A DNA stretch of 64,000 nt, from the IMG/VR virus record IMGVR_UViG_3300017987_000006, positions 114,260 through 178,259 of that record. One strand, written 5' to 3'. Positions within the stretch are counted from its first letter, which is position 1. The number at the start of each line of letters is the position of its first letter. A program made the position numbers and the translations under genes. Under the pieces are notes generated by a model. That model ran no database searches. It had not been told where the DNA came from and saw only the letters and a list, made by a program, of their open reading frames with translations. The DNA comes from a virus. Positions 34,045 to 42,566 of the stretch are shown piece by piece.

Positions 34045-35916
34045 ATGAACTCGCTCCACCCATTGCTCGATAACGAGCCGGGCCTGATCAAAGTCTGTCA
34101 GTACCCGGCTATCGATGAGCACGGACAGCAGCTCGTCGAGTTCCTCCACCATCCAGACCAGCTGCACCACAGCTACATGGATAAGGTGGCGGCCCCGTTT
34201 CTTCCGGCAGTAAGGGAGTATATTGATCGGCTGAAGCCCGATGCGAACAGCATCTACGCTCTGGTCAACGCGCTTGGCGCGTACGAGTACTGGAGTAGCA
34301 ATACGAATGGCGACGCATTTGAAGAAGAGATGCTGATTCATCGTGGACCTGTTTGGGGATACGAAACGTTTCAGATTTATGCGCGGCCATTCATGCACCA
34401 CGCAAATAAGCAACCCAACGCTCGAGCCTTCGGGTCAGTGGAGCTGTCAGCGTGGAACCCCAACATGCACCGCATCGAGCTGGTCTGTCGCCTCGATCGT
34501 AAAGAAGCGGTGAAGGTAAACGCCACGCGCGTCATCGACAAGATCGATCACGGCGAGCTTCCTGAAACCAGCATGGGAACCAAAGTCCCCTACGATTTGT
34601 CATCCATAACCACAGACTGGGAGACCTACCGCAAGGCCCTGGCCACGTTTGATCCCGGCAGGCATAGGCATCCAGGCGTCGCCGCGTTGATCTATCATAA
34701 GACAGTGCGGCCGATCAGAGGTCTATCCATCACCAGGGACGACTACGACGAGTACTGCCAGAACAGGATGAACGAGATCTTACCGGATGGCCGGAAGGTC
34801 TTCGTCTACAACCCGTTCCCGCGATTCTTCGATATCTCCTTCGTCTTTATTGGCGCGGAGAAGCAGTCGAAGATGATGGCAAAGCTGGCCTCGGCCATGG
34901 GGCGGGCAATGATCGCCGTACCAGCCAACTACACCAGCACTGAGATAGATCAACCGAGAACTCATAAGGGGTTTGAGAAGGTGGCCGGGGTCGACTTCCA
35001 GCGATCTCGCGAGCGGCTCAGAAGCCTACGTGAAAAAAAGGCTTCCCAAAAGAAGCTCGCGGAGATTATAAAGGACGTCGTGCCTTCGCAATTCATGTCC
35101 AGAGCCGTTCCGATATTGGAGGATAGAGAGCCGGACTTGTCGCGAGAGGCACTTGATCGGATGTCGGAATGTTCACTGAACGAATCCTTGTCAACGCCCA
35201 CCATGATGGGAATCACGCTGAAGCCGCGGGAGTTTCAGCGTATCGTGGTCTGCCGCCTCGGGAGGGGGGACATGGCGGACAGGCTGGACCAGGAGGGGAA
35301 GATCTTCCGGGACGTGGACGATGTGGACAAATCGATCTCGATCGGACCGGGATTCATCAACAGGCTGTTGGCTGGCTTGTTGAAGGGATATGTGGGGGAC
35401 CGGAGCGCCTTTGGTCCGCCTTTGGCGCGCCGTATGATGCGGATTACCATTGTGGGCAAGCCGGCAGCAGACGAGTCTCCAGCGGAAGAACTGGAAGACA
35501 AGTTGCTAGACAAGGTCGCGGCTGCTTATAATGGCTATCGTGAGCAGGTGATCGAGAAGATCGCCGAGATGAGCAACGAACTTGAGCGGTACCCAGACGT
35601 AAAAGCTGAGGTACTCGGAAGGGACGAGACGGACATATTCGCTGGCCGGGAAAAGCTCGCTGCCGGGATCAACCCCAAGTTGTTGGTGGGGGCGATTCCG
35701 GCCACGTACCTTCTCTCGGCGCTGGCACGCAGAAAGGTCAGAAGCTCGGCGTGGACGGGCAAAGCCCCTGGGCTCCTCACGGAGTTCTTGGGCGACCATC
35801 CACACCTTGCGGCGACCGCGGTTGGTTTGACAGCACTGAAGGCGTCCGGATCGAAGATCCCTGACAAGATACTGAAAGGAGCACTCGACCTCGGAAAGAG
35901 GTTAGCCACAGGTTGA
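34045..35916 (+). CDS. Prohead maturation protease-like protein (fused)
   Basis: This 623-residue protein has, near residues 110-195, the arrangement of large-phage head maturation proteases: PFMHHANKQPNARAFGSVEL, AWNPNMHRIELVCRLDR and ETSMGTKVPYDLSS. The His of MHHANK and the Ser of TSMG are the likely catalytic pair of a herpes-assemblin-like serine protease. The C-terminal part is helical with EKVA, DKVA, EKIA and EKLA peptides, suggesting self-processing or scaffold-like function. It precedes acidic scaffold-like genes and the capsid gene, as a prohead protease would. The enzyme class is inferred from motif pattern only. Confidence 0.6.
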   Translation: MNSLHPLLDNEPGLIKVCQYPAIDEHGQQLVEFLHHPDQLHHSYMDKVAAPFLPAVREYIDRLKPDANSIYALVNALGAYEYWSSNTNGDAFEEEMLIHRGPVWGYETFQIYARPFMHHANKQPNARAFGSVELSAWNPNMHRIELVCRLDRKEAVKVNATRVIDKIDHGELPETSMGTKVPYDLSSITTDWETYRKALATFDPGRHRHPGVAALIYHKTVRPIRGLSITRDDYDEYCQNRMNEILPDGRKVFVYNPFPRFFDISFVFIGAEKQSKMMAKLASAMGRAMIAVPANYTSTEIDQPRTHKGFEKVAGVDFQRSRERLRSLREKKASQKKLAEIIKDVVPSQFMSRAVPILEDREPDLSREALDRMSECSLNESLSTPTMMGITLKPREFQRIVVCRLGRGDMADRLDQEGKIFRDVDDVDKSISIGPGFINRLLAGLLKGYVGDRSAFGPPLARRMMRITIVGKPAADESPAEELEDKLLDKVAAAYNGYREQVIEKIAEMSNELERYPDVKAEVLGRDETDIFAGREKLAAGINPKLLVGAIPATYLLSALARRKVRSSAWTGKAPGLLTEFLGDHPHLAATAVGLTALKASGSKIPDKILKGALDLGKRLATG

Positions 35917-35994
35917 CGTGAGAGGCTTCGTACCTTGATGACTTCGTCGCCGTTTGGAGAAGTAACAGACATCTGATCCAACAGGAGAAAGAAA

Positions 35995-36795
35995 ATGAAC
36001 GAATTCCTGGCCGAACTGTACGGCACGAACGAAATCATCAATGACGAGCCCGATCTCGAGAAGACCGCCGCGGAGGAGTTTCTGGTGAAGCTGGCCGCGG
36101 AGGAGGGCGTGGACCTGGACGATCTGAGCGACGAGCAGATCGGCGAGCTGCTCGAGGGCATCGAGGGCGAGATGGGCAAGCAGGCTTCGGCCGAGACCGA
36201 TGTCGAAGACGAGGCCCAGGAGAAGCTGGCCGAGGCCGACTTCATGGGTCGCGCGATGGCGCACGCCTACGTGAACGAGCTGGCCGAGATCGAGAAGCAG
36301 GCCGGGCTGGCCAGCCACCTGTCGAATGTCGTCAAGGAGAAGGGCGTCGGAGAAGCCATCAAGGAGCTGGGGCGCAGCCAGAAGCAAGCGCTGGTATCCG
36401 GTGCCCGCTCCGGTAAGGCCTTGGTCACCGGCAAGCTCCCAGACAAAGCCGCTAAAAGAGGCGGAAAGTATCTGGGTGTTGGCATCAAGCGCCGCAAGGA
36501 TGAAGGGGTGCGGGGCATGGCACTCCGCGCTCTCGGTCGTTCGGCTCAAACGGCAGCCCCGACCTTAGCAGCCGGTACAGCAGGGATCGGCGCTGCAGGA
36601 TACGGCTTGTCCAGCATGGGCAAGAACAAGAAGGCGTCCGATGAGGACTTCGAGCAGCTCGCGCAGCAGCGCGCCTATGAGATGCTCGAAGAAGCCGGCT
36701 ACGACGTCGAGAAGCAGGCTGAGGCTGACACCGCAGCGGCCATCGATGCGCGGGCGCTCGAGATGCTCGAGGCCGCGGGTTACCCCGTCGAGTAG
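35995..36795 (+). CDS. Acidic scaffold-like protein with repeated EKQA motifs
   Basis: This 266-residue protein has a strongly acidic N-terminal 90 residues. It carries DLEKTA, LVKLA, QEKLA, ELAEIEKQAGL and DVEKQAEAD peptides. A basic Gly-rich middle follows, then a Gly/Ala hydrophobic patch (LAAGTAGIGAAGYGLSSMGK). The end repeats a unit (AYEMLEEAGYDVE; ALEMLEAAGYPVE). AGGAGAAAGAAA precedes the ATG. Composition and position after the protease suggest a prohead core or scaffold protein, by inference. Confidence 0.6.
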   Translation: MNEFLAELYGTNEIINDEPDLEKTAAEEFLVKLAAEEGVDLDDLSDEQIGELLEGIEGEMGKQASAETDVEDEAQEKLAEADFMGRAMAHAYVNELAEIEKQAGLASHLSNVVKEKGVGEAIKELGRSQKQALVSGARSGKALVTGKLPDKAAKRGGKYLGVGIKRRKDEGVRGMALRALGRSAQTAAPTLAAGTAGIGAAGYGLSSMGKNKKASDEDFEQLAQQRAYEMLEEAGYDVEKQAEADTAAAIDARALEMLEAAGYPVE

Positions 36796-36805
36796 CACCT
36801 GATCG

Positions 36806-36829
36806 TGGGGGGCCTGCGGGTCCCCCGCG
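36806..36829 (+). terminator. G/C hairpin after scaffold-like gene
   Basis: GGGGGG and CCCCC pair across a short loop just after the stop at 36795. The U-run is weak, so it may attenuate rather than end transcription. Confidence 0.35.
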
Positions 36830-36852
36830 GTTAGTGCTCTTGGTCTTGGACT

Positions 36853-37104
36853 GTGGACCCGGCTGTGCTTACAGCGTTCTATGACGAGCTCGAGAAGATT
36901 GGGGCGGACGAGTCTGCGCCGAAGAAGACGTTCGAGTTCAAGCCTCCGGTCGCGCCACAACAGCTCAAGCCCAAGAGCATTAACCCAAGGACGAGAACTG
37001 GATCGGGCATGGGTTACACCAGGTCCAATGTGGAGGCCCCGGGAACGGACGTGTCGATAACGATGCAACAGAAGACGTTACCGCCACCATCGGCCCGGGC
37101 ATAA
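36853..37104 (+). CDS. Short protein with N-terminal AFYDELEKIG tag
   Basis: This 83-residue protein starts at GTG 36853 with no clear ribosome site. It begins MDPAVLTAFYDELEKIGADE, the clearest form of the recurring tag, followed only by Pro/Lys/Thr-rich disordered sequence. It closely parallels the 100-residue product at 56162. Apart from the tag there is no domain, so the tag itself is probably the functional part. Confidence 0.55.
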   Translation: MDPAVLTAFYDELEKIGADESAPKKTFEFKPPVAPQQLKPKSINPRTRTGSGMGYTRSNVEAPGTDVSITMQQKTLPPPSARA

Positions 37105-37117
37105 AAAGGAGAACGAC

Positions 37118-38218
37118 ATGCGTCTTACCCTGCAGGAAATGATCTCTGGGGCTATCGCGGAGGCCACCGAGAGGGAGAAGCTGGCGCAGGCCGGCGAGGA
37201 AGTCTCCGAGGAGGAGAAGAAAAAGGCCGAGGAGAAGAAAAAGGCCGAGGAGGCCAAAAAGGCGGCAATGGAGGGAGAGCCGAAGGAGAGCGCGGGGTAC
37301 AAGTGCGCGTCGGTCTCCACCGAGCTGGTGGAGAAGTTGGCCTCGGCCCAGGAGTACATCAACTCCAACCTGTCCGCCGTCGAGTGGGACAAGGTAGCGG
37401 TCGGTGAGGGCCTCGGGACACAGGCTGGCAATGCCCCGGCCCCGCAGGTTGGCCCGGGCACCGGCCCCGGATCGGACCTGCAGACCAACATGGAGTCCCC
37501 CGTGGCGGGACTCCAGTCGACCCAGACGGGTCAGGCGAAGAACAACCAGCCCGAGCCTGATGGCGCTACCGACAATGCGTCCAAGGCGGATGGTCAGACC
37601 AACGCCGCCACGGCGATGCAGACCGACATGACCGATGTGCCTGGGGGCACCGGCATGCAGCCCCAGCTGCAGGAGAAGTCCGCGGCTGTGAAGCGGGCGC
37701 GTGCCCTGTGGAGCCGTGTCAAGACGGCGGCGGACGCGGAGAACCCCGCGAAGATCGACGCGGGCAGCGAGCCGCTCGAGAACCCCAACGCCTCGGCTTC
37801 GGAGGAGGGTGTCCCCTCTCAGCCGGCGGCGGCGACCAGTCAAAGCAAGATGGTGGCTTCTAACGAGGCGGCCACCAACTACACCAAAGGAGATGCGAAG
37901 GCGGAGCCCAAAAAGCAGATGGGTGAGGTGATCACCGAGCCAGCCCAGAAGAAGTCAACGGATCCGGTCCTTCAGGAGAACCTGGCGGCAACCTCTCAGG
38001 CGGGTGTGAAGATCGCAGCCGTCAAGGCGGCGGCACGCCGGGCATATCTGCGCAAGATCGCGCAGGCCGGGGAAGCGGAAGATGCGACTCCGGAAGAGAA
38101 GGAAAAGGCCCAGAAGCTCAAGGAAGCTCTGGCCAAGAAGCAGGCCGAAGGTAAGGAGAAGGAGAGTCAGATGATGCCTCCGACTCCGATGCCGTCGCCC
38201 ACCACCCCCATGATGTAA
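37118..38218 (+). CDS. Scaffold-like, charged low-complexity protein
   Basis: This 366-residue protein has EKLAQAGEE near the start, a Lys/Glu coiled coil (about 28-50), VEKLASAQ and a long Gln/Pro/Thr/Gly-rich middle. The C-terminal helix region includes VKIAAVKAAARRAYLRKIAQ, and the protein ends in a Pro/Met tail. The composition fits a prohead core protein that is degraded or packaged during maturation. AAGGAGAACGAC precedes the ATG. It is followed closely by another small helical scaffold-like gene and the capsid genes. Confidence 0.6.
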   Translation: MRLTLQEMISGAIAEATEREKLAQAGEEVSEEEKKKAEEKKKAEEAKKAAMEGEPKESAGYKCASVSTELVEKLASAQEYINSNLSAVEWDKVAVGEGLGTQAGNAPAPQVGPGTGPGSDLQTNMESPVAGLQSTQTGQAKNNQPEPDGATDNASKADGQTNAATAMQTDMTDVPGGTGMQPQLQEKSAAVKRARALWSRVKTAADAENPAKIDAGSEPLENPNASASEEGVPSQPAAATSQSKMVASNEAATNYTKGDAKAEPKKQMGEVITEPAQKKSTDPVLQENLAATSQAGVKIAAVKAAARRAYLRKIAQAGEAEDATPEEKEKAQKLKEALAKKQAEGKEKESQMMPPTPMPSPTTPMM

Positions 38219-38236
38219 CCGGGAAGGAGATCAACG

Positions 38237-38623
38237 ATGGAGAAGATCAGTTCACAGAAGGTCGCAGCCGTCATGGCCACCATCCCGGGCGTCTTGCGGT
38301 CTCTCGCCAAGGAGCGCGACGAGCTCCTGGAGAAGAACGCAGCTCTGCAGAGCAAGGTCGTCGACTATGAGCGTCGAGCTCGAGTAGACGGTCTGGCCAA
38401 GATGGCCTCGGACAAGCATCTCGATTCGCTCGGGGAGACCCACGAGGAGAAGATCGCGACGATCGAGACCGCCATCGAGCAGGGCAAATCCCTGGATGTC
38501 ATGGAGGAGGCCGTGAAGATGTCGGCCGCCCACATGTCACTCGGGGAGGTGAGCGGGGACGAAATCTCCGCAGGTGGTGGCGACTCGCAGCTGGAGGCCT
38601 ATCTTCGCGGCGAGATCGACTGA
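38237..38623 (+). CDS. Small coiled-coil scaffold-like protein
   Basis: This 128-residue protein (MEKISSQKVAAVMATIPGVL) has a coiled coil from about residue 25 to 50 (ERDELLEKNAALQSKVVDYE) and GLAKMASDKH. It ends in an acidic stretch. AAGGAGATCAACG precedes the ATG. Lying between the larger scaffold-like protein and the decoration protein, it is likely involved in head assembly; this is inference. Confidence 0.6.
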   Translation: MEKISSQKVAAVMATIPGVLRSLAKERDELLEKNAALQSKVVDYERRARVDGLAKMASDKHLDSLGETHEEKIATIETAIEQGKSLDVMEEAVKMSAAHMSLGEVSGDEISAGGGDSQLEAYLRGEID

Positions 38624-38675
38624 AGACGGAAGGGCACAAAACGAACGTTGACACAAACTCAGAAGGAGAAGGCAA

Positions 38676-39134
38676 ATGGCAGTTGAGAACTTCAGGCTCC
38701 ACTCTCCCGTAGAGAAGCTGGAGCGCCGAGACATGCCGCTGGCCGACACCACGCTGACCAACCCCAACAACGCGAACCCGCTGCTGATGGGGGAGTTCAT
38801 GGAGCTCGACTCGACCAACCCGAAGAAGGTCGTGAGGGCGTCCGGGGACTACCTCTGCTGGGCGCTGTTCTCGGAGAGGGGTCGGACGGACGTGCAGGCG
38901 GCGCGGAAGGTCCCCCTGTTGTACATGGGGACCTACGAAGCAGACACCCTGATCTTCGACGACACGGCTCTGACCCACGGGGCGGCGCTGATGGTGACGG
39001 ACGTGACCATCGCCACCCTGACCAAGTCGGGCCTGAAGCTGCACGGCGGCGGCACCGAGCTGATCGTGGGATACGTCATGCGTCTCCCGTCGGTCAACGG
39101 CGACAAGCTCCGCTTCATGCAGACGCTGGTGTAA
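38676..39134 (+). CDS. Probable capsid decoration protein
   Basis: This 152-residue beta-rich protein lies 12 nt before the major capsid gene, the usual place for a head decoration protein. It shows VVRASGDYLCWALFSERGRT, LLYMGTYEADTLIFDD and LKLHGGGTELIVGYVMRLPS, typical of small barrel proteins coating capsids. The evidence is position plus composition; no direct family match. AGAAGGAGAAGGCAA precedes the ATG. Confidence 0.6.
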   Translation: MAVENFRLHSPVEKLERRDMPLADTTLTNPNNANPLLMGEFMELDSTNPKKVVRASGDYLCWALFSERGRTDVQAARKVPLLYMGTYEADTLIFDDTALTHGAALMVTDVTIATLTKSGLKLHGGGTELIVGYVMRLPSVNGDKLRFMQTLV

Positions 39135-39146
39135 AGGAGGAGAACG

Positions 39147-40274
39147 ATGTCAGCACAAGCACAAGCGATCACCGAACTCTTCTCCCAGCGACTCGAGTCC
39201 ACCGAAGGCCGCGAGAAGATCGCCGAGTACGGCGGCAACTACATCCGCGACCGTCTGCGCGAGGTCAGCTTTGCGCGGAAGGTCATCCCCACCCAACCCG
39301 TCACCCGCACCGACTGCCAGCGCAGCGTGAACCACGACACGCTGGTGAAGATCGTCGATGTGGAGCCCAAGAGCCGCGCGATGGCGATGACCTTCCGGGG
39401 TCAGCCTTCCGCGAATCTGATCAGCGCGCCGCGCGCCGAGATCCCCTTCCTGACGATCAGCTCGGAGAAGTTCGAGAAGTTCGAGCAGGAGCTCCTGGCC
39501 TACGAGATGCCGATCACCAAGGTGATCGAGGACAACTCGGTCAAGGACATCCAGGAGATCGAGGACCGCGAGTTCCTGATCCACATCGAGGCCGCCGTGC
39601 AGGCGCTGCAGGCCGAGGCCAACAGTGCCGCCACCGCACCCGCCCTCAACGCCACCGCCCTGCAGGGCGCGACGCCGCCGGTGGAGTTCTCGGTGCGCAA
39701 GGGCGAGCTCGCCCGCGCTTCGACCACCGACACCGCCGTGCCGCTGCCGCTGCAGCGTCCGGACATCGTCCAGCTGTACAAGCTGCTCGACGGCAACCGC
39801 CTCCGCGCCGAGATGACCCTGTTGACCGAGGTCGACTGGGACGACATCCTGATGTGGACGGTGGAGGACTTCGGCGATCGGATCCAGAGCGAGACCACGA
39901 CCGACGGGTACAAGTACAACACCCTGCTCGGCCGTGCCTACGTGCGGACGATCAAGACCGATCTCCTGCGCCCCGGCAACCTGTACACCTTCACCAAGCC
40001 GGAGTTCTTCGGGCGTTTCTACGTCCTGAACAACACGAAGTTCTACATCGACAAGATCGCGAACCTGATCACCTGGCAGAGCTGGGAGGACATCGCGATC
40101 GGCATCGTGAACATCGCGGCCGTCCGGAAGGTGGAGCTCTATAGTGGTGACGCCACCGTGAACGACACCGACAGCATCCTCTCTTCGGTCATCCCGTCGG
40201 ACGAGGAGGACCTCGGTGCCGTGAACAACCGCGTCGCGGAGGGTCTGCACTACCCGGCGGTGGAGCAGTTCTAG
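39147..40274 (+). CDS. Major capsid protein (HK97-like fold)
   Basis: This 375-residue protein has the layout of HK97-type capsid proteins. The N-terminal arm is helical (about 1-60), followed by an extended E-loop-like segment and a peripheral-domain helix (DREFLIHIEAAVQALQAEAN). The A-domain is beta-rich and ends TFTKPEFFGRFYVLNNTKFY. It includes REKIAEYGG near residue 24, an EKxA motif that could mark N-terminal processing. Very regular, GC-rich codon use and AAAGGAGGAGAACG before the ATG suggest high expression. A long G/C hairpin follows the stop. The family call rests on size, context and segment order. Confidence 0.75.
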   Translation: MSAQAQAITELFSQRLESTEGREKIAEYGGNYIRDRLREVSFARKVIPTQPVTRTDCQRSVNHDTLVKIVDVEPKSRAMAMTFRGQPSANLISAPRAEIPFLTISSEKFEKFEQELLAYEMPITKVIEDNSVKDIQEIEDREFLIHIEAAVQALQAEANSAATAPALNATALQGATPPVEFSVRKGELARASTTDTAVPLPLQRPDIVQLYKLLDGNRLRAEMTLLTEVDWDDILMWTVEDFGDRIQSETTTDGYKYNTLLGRAYVRTIKTDLLRPGNLYTFTKPEFFGRFYVLNNTKFYIDKIANLITWQSWEDIAIGIVNIAAVRKVELYSGDATVNDTDSILSSVIPSDEEDLGAVNNRVAEGLHYPAVEQF

Positions 40275-40288
40275 CGCACTCAACCCCA

Positions 40289-40320
40289 CGGGAGGGGGAG
40301 GAGTCTCCCCCTCCCTTCCC
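40289..40320 (+). terminator. Strong hairpin after capsid gene
   Basis: GGGAGGGGGAG (40290-40300) pairs with CTCCCCCTCCC (40305-40315) across a 4-nt loop, 15 nt after the capsid stop. Only two T residues follow directly. It could stabilise or terminate the capsid mRNA. Confidence 0.6.
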
Positions 40321-40423
40321 CAGCTACTTGGTCGGTCGTGCCCGCGATCCCCTGGCTGGTGAAAAGATGCTTCTCATGGAGCTCAACAATCGGGTACGAT
40401 AACCTGTCACGGAGGGAACTCAT

Positions 40424-41158
40424 ATGACAGATGAACAAGTCCAGACCGAACAGGAAGATCTGGATAAACAAATCCCTGCTGAGCAGGAAGCTCTGAAGGT
40501 TCCCGTCCGCGATGGGCGGGCCGCCGGTGCTTTAAAGCCCGGAAACCACTACATCATCAAAAACGTGGTGCGCCGCGTCCAGTCTCGTCTGAGGCGGTAT
40601 GCGGGTCCGACCAGACTCAAGTTCAAACAGTTTGTGGCGGGCCGTCGCCTGCTGCGGAACCAGAGCATGCCGCTCGACGCGGAGACTTTCGGAAAGTACT
40701 CCAAGGAGATCTTGGAGGGCGTCCGTGCGGGCGCGCTCGAGGTCATCGATCCAGACGGGTGGCGGTACTTTGCTGATGTCCACGGTTCAGTAAGCCGGTC
40801 TCGTGGAATGGAGGTCGTCTCGCTGGAGCCAAAGAAGGCACAGGCGGGAGAGCCTCCGCATCCGCCACCGGCCGAGCCCACGGGAGATGTGGATGCTCCA
40901 AATCCACCGACCACGGGAGAGGCCCCGTTGGAAGAGACTGATACTGCAGAGGAAACCGTCTCGGGGGAGGTAGAGCCGGACGACTTGACCGAGTTGCCCG
41001 GTGTTGGCTCAGGCCGCGCCAAGAAGCTCGTGGAAGCAGGTGTAGTCAGCTTCTCTCAGATCGCCGCAATGGAGCCGGAGTCACTGGCCGAGCTCCTGGG
41101 CGTGACGGAGGAGGTGGCCGAGAACATCATCGAGGCTGCCGACCAGGAGGAGGTGTGA
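40424..41158 (+). CDS. Virion-module protein with C-terminal helix-hairpin-helix domain
   Basis: This 244-residue protein has a basic N-terminal domain (YIIKNVVRRVQSRLRRYAGP), a Pro/Glu-rich linker (about 140-185), and a C-terminal helix-hairpin-helix pair. The latter reads LTELPGVGSGRAKKLVEAGV then IAAMEPESLAELLGVTEEVA. HhH domains bind DNA backbone non-specifically. The next gene encodes a shorter protein with the same C-terminal domain, so the pair arose by duplication or domain sharing. Placed just after the capsid gene, it may contact packaged DNA or the head-tail joint; this is inference. Confidence 0.65.
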   Translation: MTDEQVQTEQEDLDKQIPAEQEALKVPVRDGRAAGALKPGNHYIIKNVVRRVQSRLRRYAGPTRLKFKQFVAGRRLLRNQSMPLDAETFGKYSKEILEGVRAGALEVIDPDGWRYFADVHGSVSRSRGMEVVSLEPKKAQAGEPPHPPPAEPTGDVDAPNPPTTGEAPLEETDTAEETVSGEVEPDDLTELPGVGSGRAKKLVEAGVVSFSQIAAMEPESLAELLGVTEEVAENIIEAADQEEV

Positions 41159-41159
41159 G

Positions 41160-41594
41160 ATGGCCAAGGTCCCCGTCAAGAACACTTTCACCAAGGCGAT
41201 CCGTATCGGTCATGACGTCATCCAGCGTAAGCAGGTGATGTCGATCGAGGAAACCCTGCTCTACTCTCCGCGGGTTCAACGGCTCAAAGAGTCTGGGAAG
41301 CTGGATTTTCCCTACTATCCCCTGGAGAAGGCCCAGACCGAGGGCCAAAATCAAAATCCCGCGTCGGGGGTTGGCGGCGAGGTCGTGGAGGTCGTGGAAG
41401 TCGTGGAAGAGGACAATCTGAAGGTGCTCCCGCACATCGGAGACAGCCGTGCTGCCAAGCTCGAGTCCGTGGGCATTGAGAGCTTCGCGGATCTAGCATC
41501 AATGGATGCCGGGGTGCTGGACGGTCTGTTGGAAATCACCCACAGCCAGGCGGAGGAGATAATCGCCGCCGCGAAGGAGCTGCTGGGTGGCTGA
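41160..41594 (+). CDS. Second HhH-domain protein of the pair
   Basis: This 144-residue protein has a compact N-terminal domain (FTKAIRIGHDVIQRKQVMSI), a linker containing a VVEVVEVVEE repeat, and a C-terminal HhH unit (LKVLPHIGDSRAAKLESVGI; LEITHSQAEEIIAAAKEL). The HhH part is clearly related to that of the upstream 244-residue protein. The start follows GGAGGTGTGAG one base after the previous stop. The linker repeat is encoded by three copies of GTCGTGGA. Confidence 0.65.
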   Translation: MAKVPVKNTFTKAIRIGHDVIQRKQVMSIEETLLYSPRVQRLKESGKLDFPYYPLEKAQTEGQNQNPASGVGGEVVEVVEVVEEDNLKVLPHIGDSRAAKLESVGIESFADLASMDAGVLDGLLEITHSQAEEIIAAAKELLGG

Positions 41595-42102
41595 ACTCCA
41601 GGGCATGGGGGACATCCCTGGTCTATCTGACGAGTTCAACGGGTTCATCCACATGATGCGCCTGTGGATGCGAGATCATCCACAACTCAACCGATTGATC
41701 AGGGGCGTCGAACACTCGAACAGGTTGATCGCCTGGGCGGTACTGGACTTCGTATCCGATTTCAACCAGACCCCTCCTCCGCTTGGCTTGTACTCACTCG
41801 AGCAGCTGTTGCGTCTCGGGTATACAAGTCTGGCGCGGAGGGGGACGGCCATCGCCCTGTTCGAATCCACCTCTGTTCTGCAGATCAGAAACCAGCTCAA
41901 CTTTTCGGATGGCGGGATCAATGTTGCAGTGTCGGACAAAGCCCCCCAGCTTCAGTCCTGGCTTGCCATGTTCCAGAGCAAGTACGAGCAGGATAAGACG
42001 AAGATCAAGATCTCACTCAACATCCACTCGATCTTGGGCGAGTTCGGTCAGCACAGTGAATACGCGCTGATCAATTCATTTTACGGCGCTCTATTCACGT
42101 AG
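41587..42102 (+). CDS. Unknown structural protein (head-tail connector?)
   Basis: This 171-residue protein starts at GTG 41587, overlapping the previous stop by 8 nt. It has IHMMRLWMRDHPQLNRLIRG and LIAWAVLDFVSDFNQTPPPL, then a beta/alpha C-terminal half. Position between capsid and tail genes suggests a head-completion or connector role. No family recognised. Confidence 0.6.
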   Translation: MAELQGMGDIPGLSDEFNGFIHMMRLWMRDHPQLNRLIRGVEHSNRLIAWAVLDFVSDFNQTPPPLGLYSLEQLLRLGYTSLARRGTAIALFESTSVLQIRNQLNFSDGGINVAVSDKAPQLQSWLAMFQSKYEQDKTKIKISLNIHSILGEFGQHSEYALINSFYGALFT

Positions 42103-42111
42103 GAGAAGCCG

Positions 42112-42552
42112 ATGCTTTACGTCAGAGAGTTTGGATCACGAAAAGAGTTGGAGCTTTTCATCCAGGACAAAATCTTGGGAGGGAAGGTCTTTCCGGCCCT
42201 GGGGGACAACATCAACGTCAGAGCCAAGACCTTGACGTTCACCACGCCCCTGGTAACCATCACCTTCCCCGATACCTCAGCGTTCGAGACGGCGACTCCG
42301 GCGGAGATCCAGGCGGAGGCGGACAGCCAATCTTCAGGACGACTCTCGTTGGTGAAGGCTCCGGCCGGGCCTGCCGGGAACTTCCTTTTTGCGCTGCTCA
42401 CCGATGGCAACGTCTTCACCGGAGGAACGGCGGCGGCCGTCCTTGGGCTTGCCGCGGGAACAGTCGGGGCAAATAAGCTCGCAGTGGCCGATGTGGTCAA
42501 CGTCTACTACGTGGAGAAGTCCGCGCAGTACGGCATCGTCTACGACGCGTAG
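42112..42552 (+). CDS. Small beta-rich structural protein
   Basis: This 146-residue protein (MLYVREFGSRKELELFIQDK) contains TLTFTTPLVTITFPDT and an Ala/Gly/Val-rich C-terminal half. AGGAGAAGCCG precedes the ATG. It resembles neither a known fibre nor a connector clearly; a minor structural role is inferred from neighbours. Confidence 0.6.
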   Translation: MLYVREFGSRKELELFIQDKILGGKVFPALGDNINVRAKTLTFTTPLVTITFPDTSAFETATPAEIQAEADSQSSGRLSLVKAPAGPAGNFLFALLTDGNVFTGGTAAAVLGLAAGTVGANKLAVADVVNVYYVEKSAQYGIVYDA

Positions 42553-42566
42553 GAGGACCAAATCCC

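Noticed and set aside
39150-40289. Long leftward open frame opposite the capsid gene
   Set aside because: Antisense artefact of strong GC bias; the capsid frame is supported by context and ribosome site.
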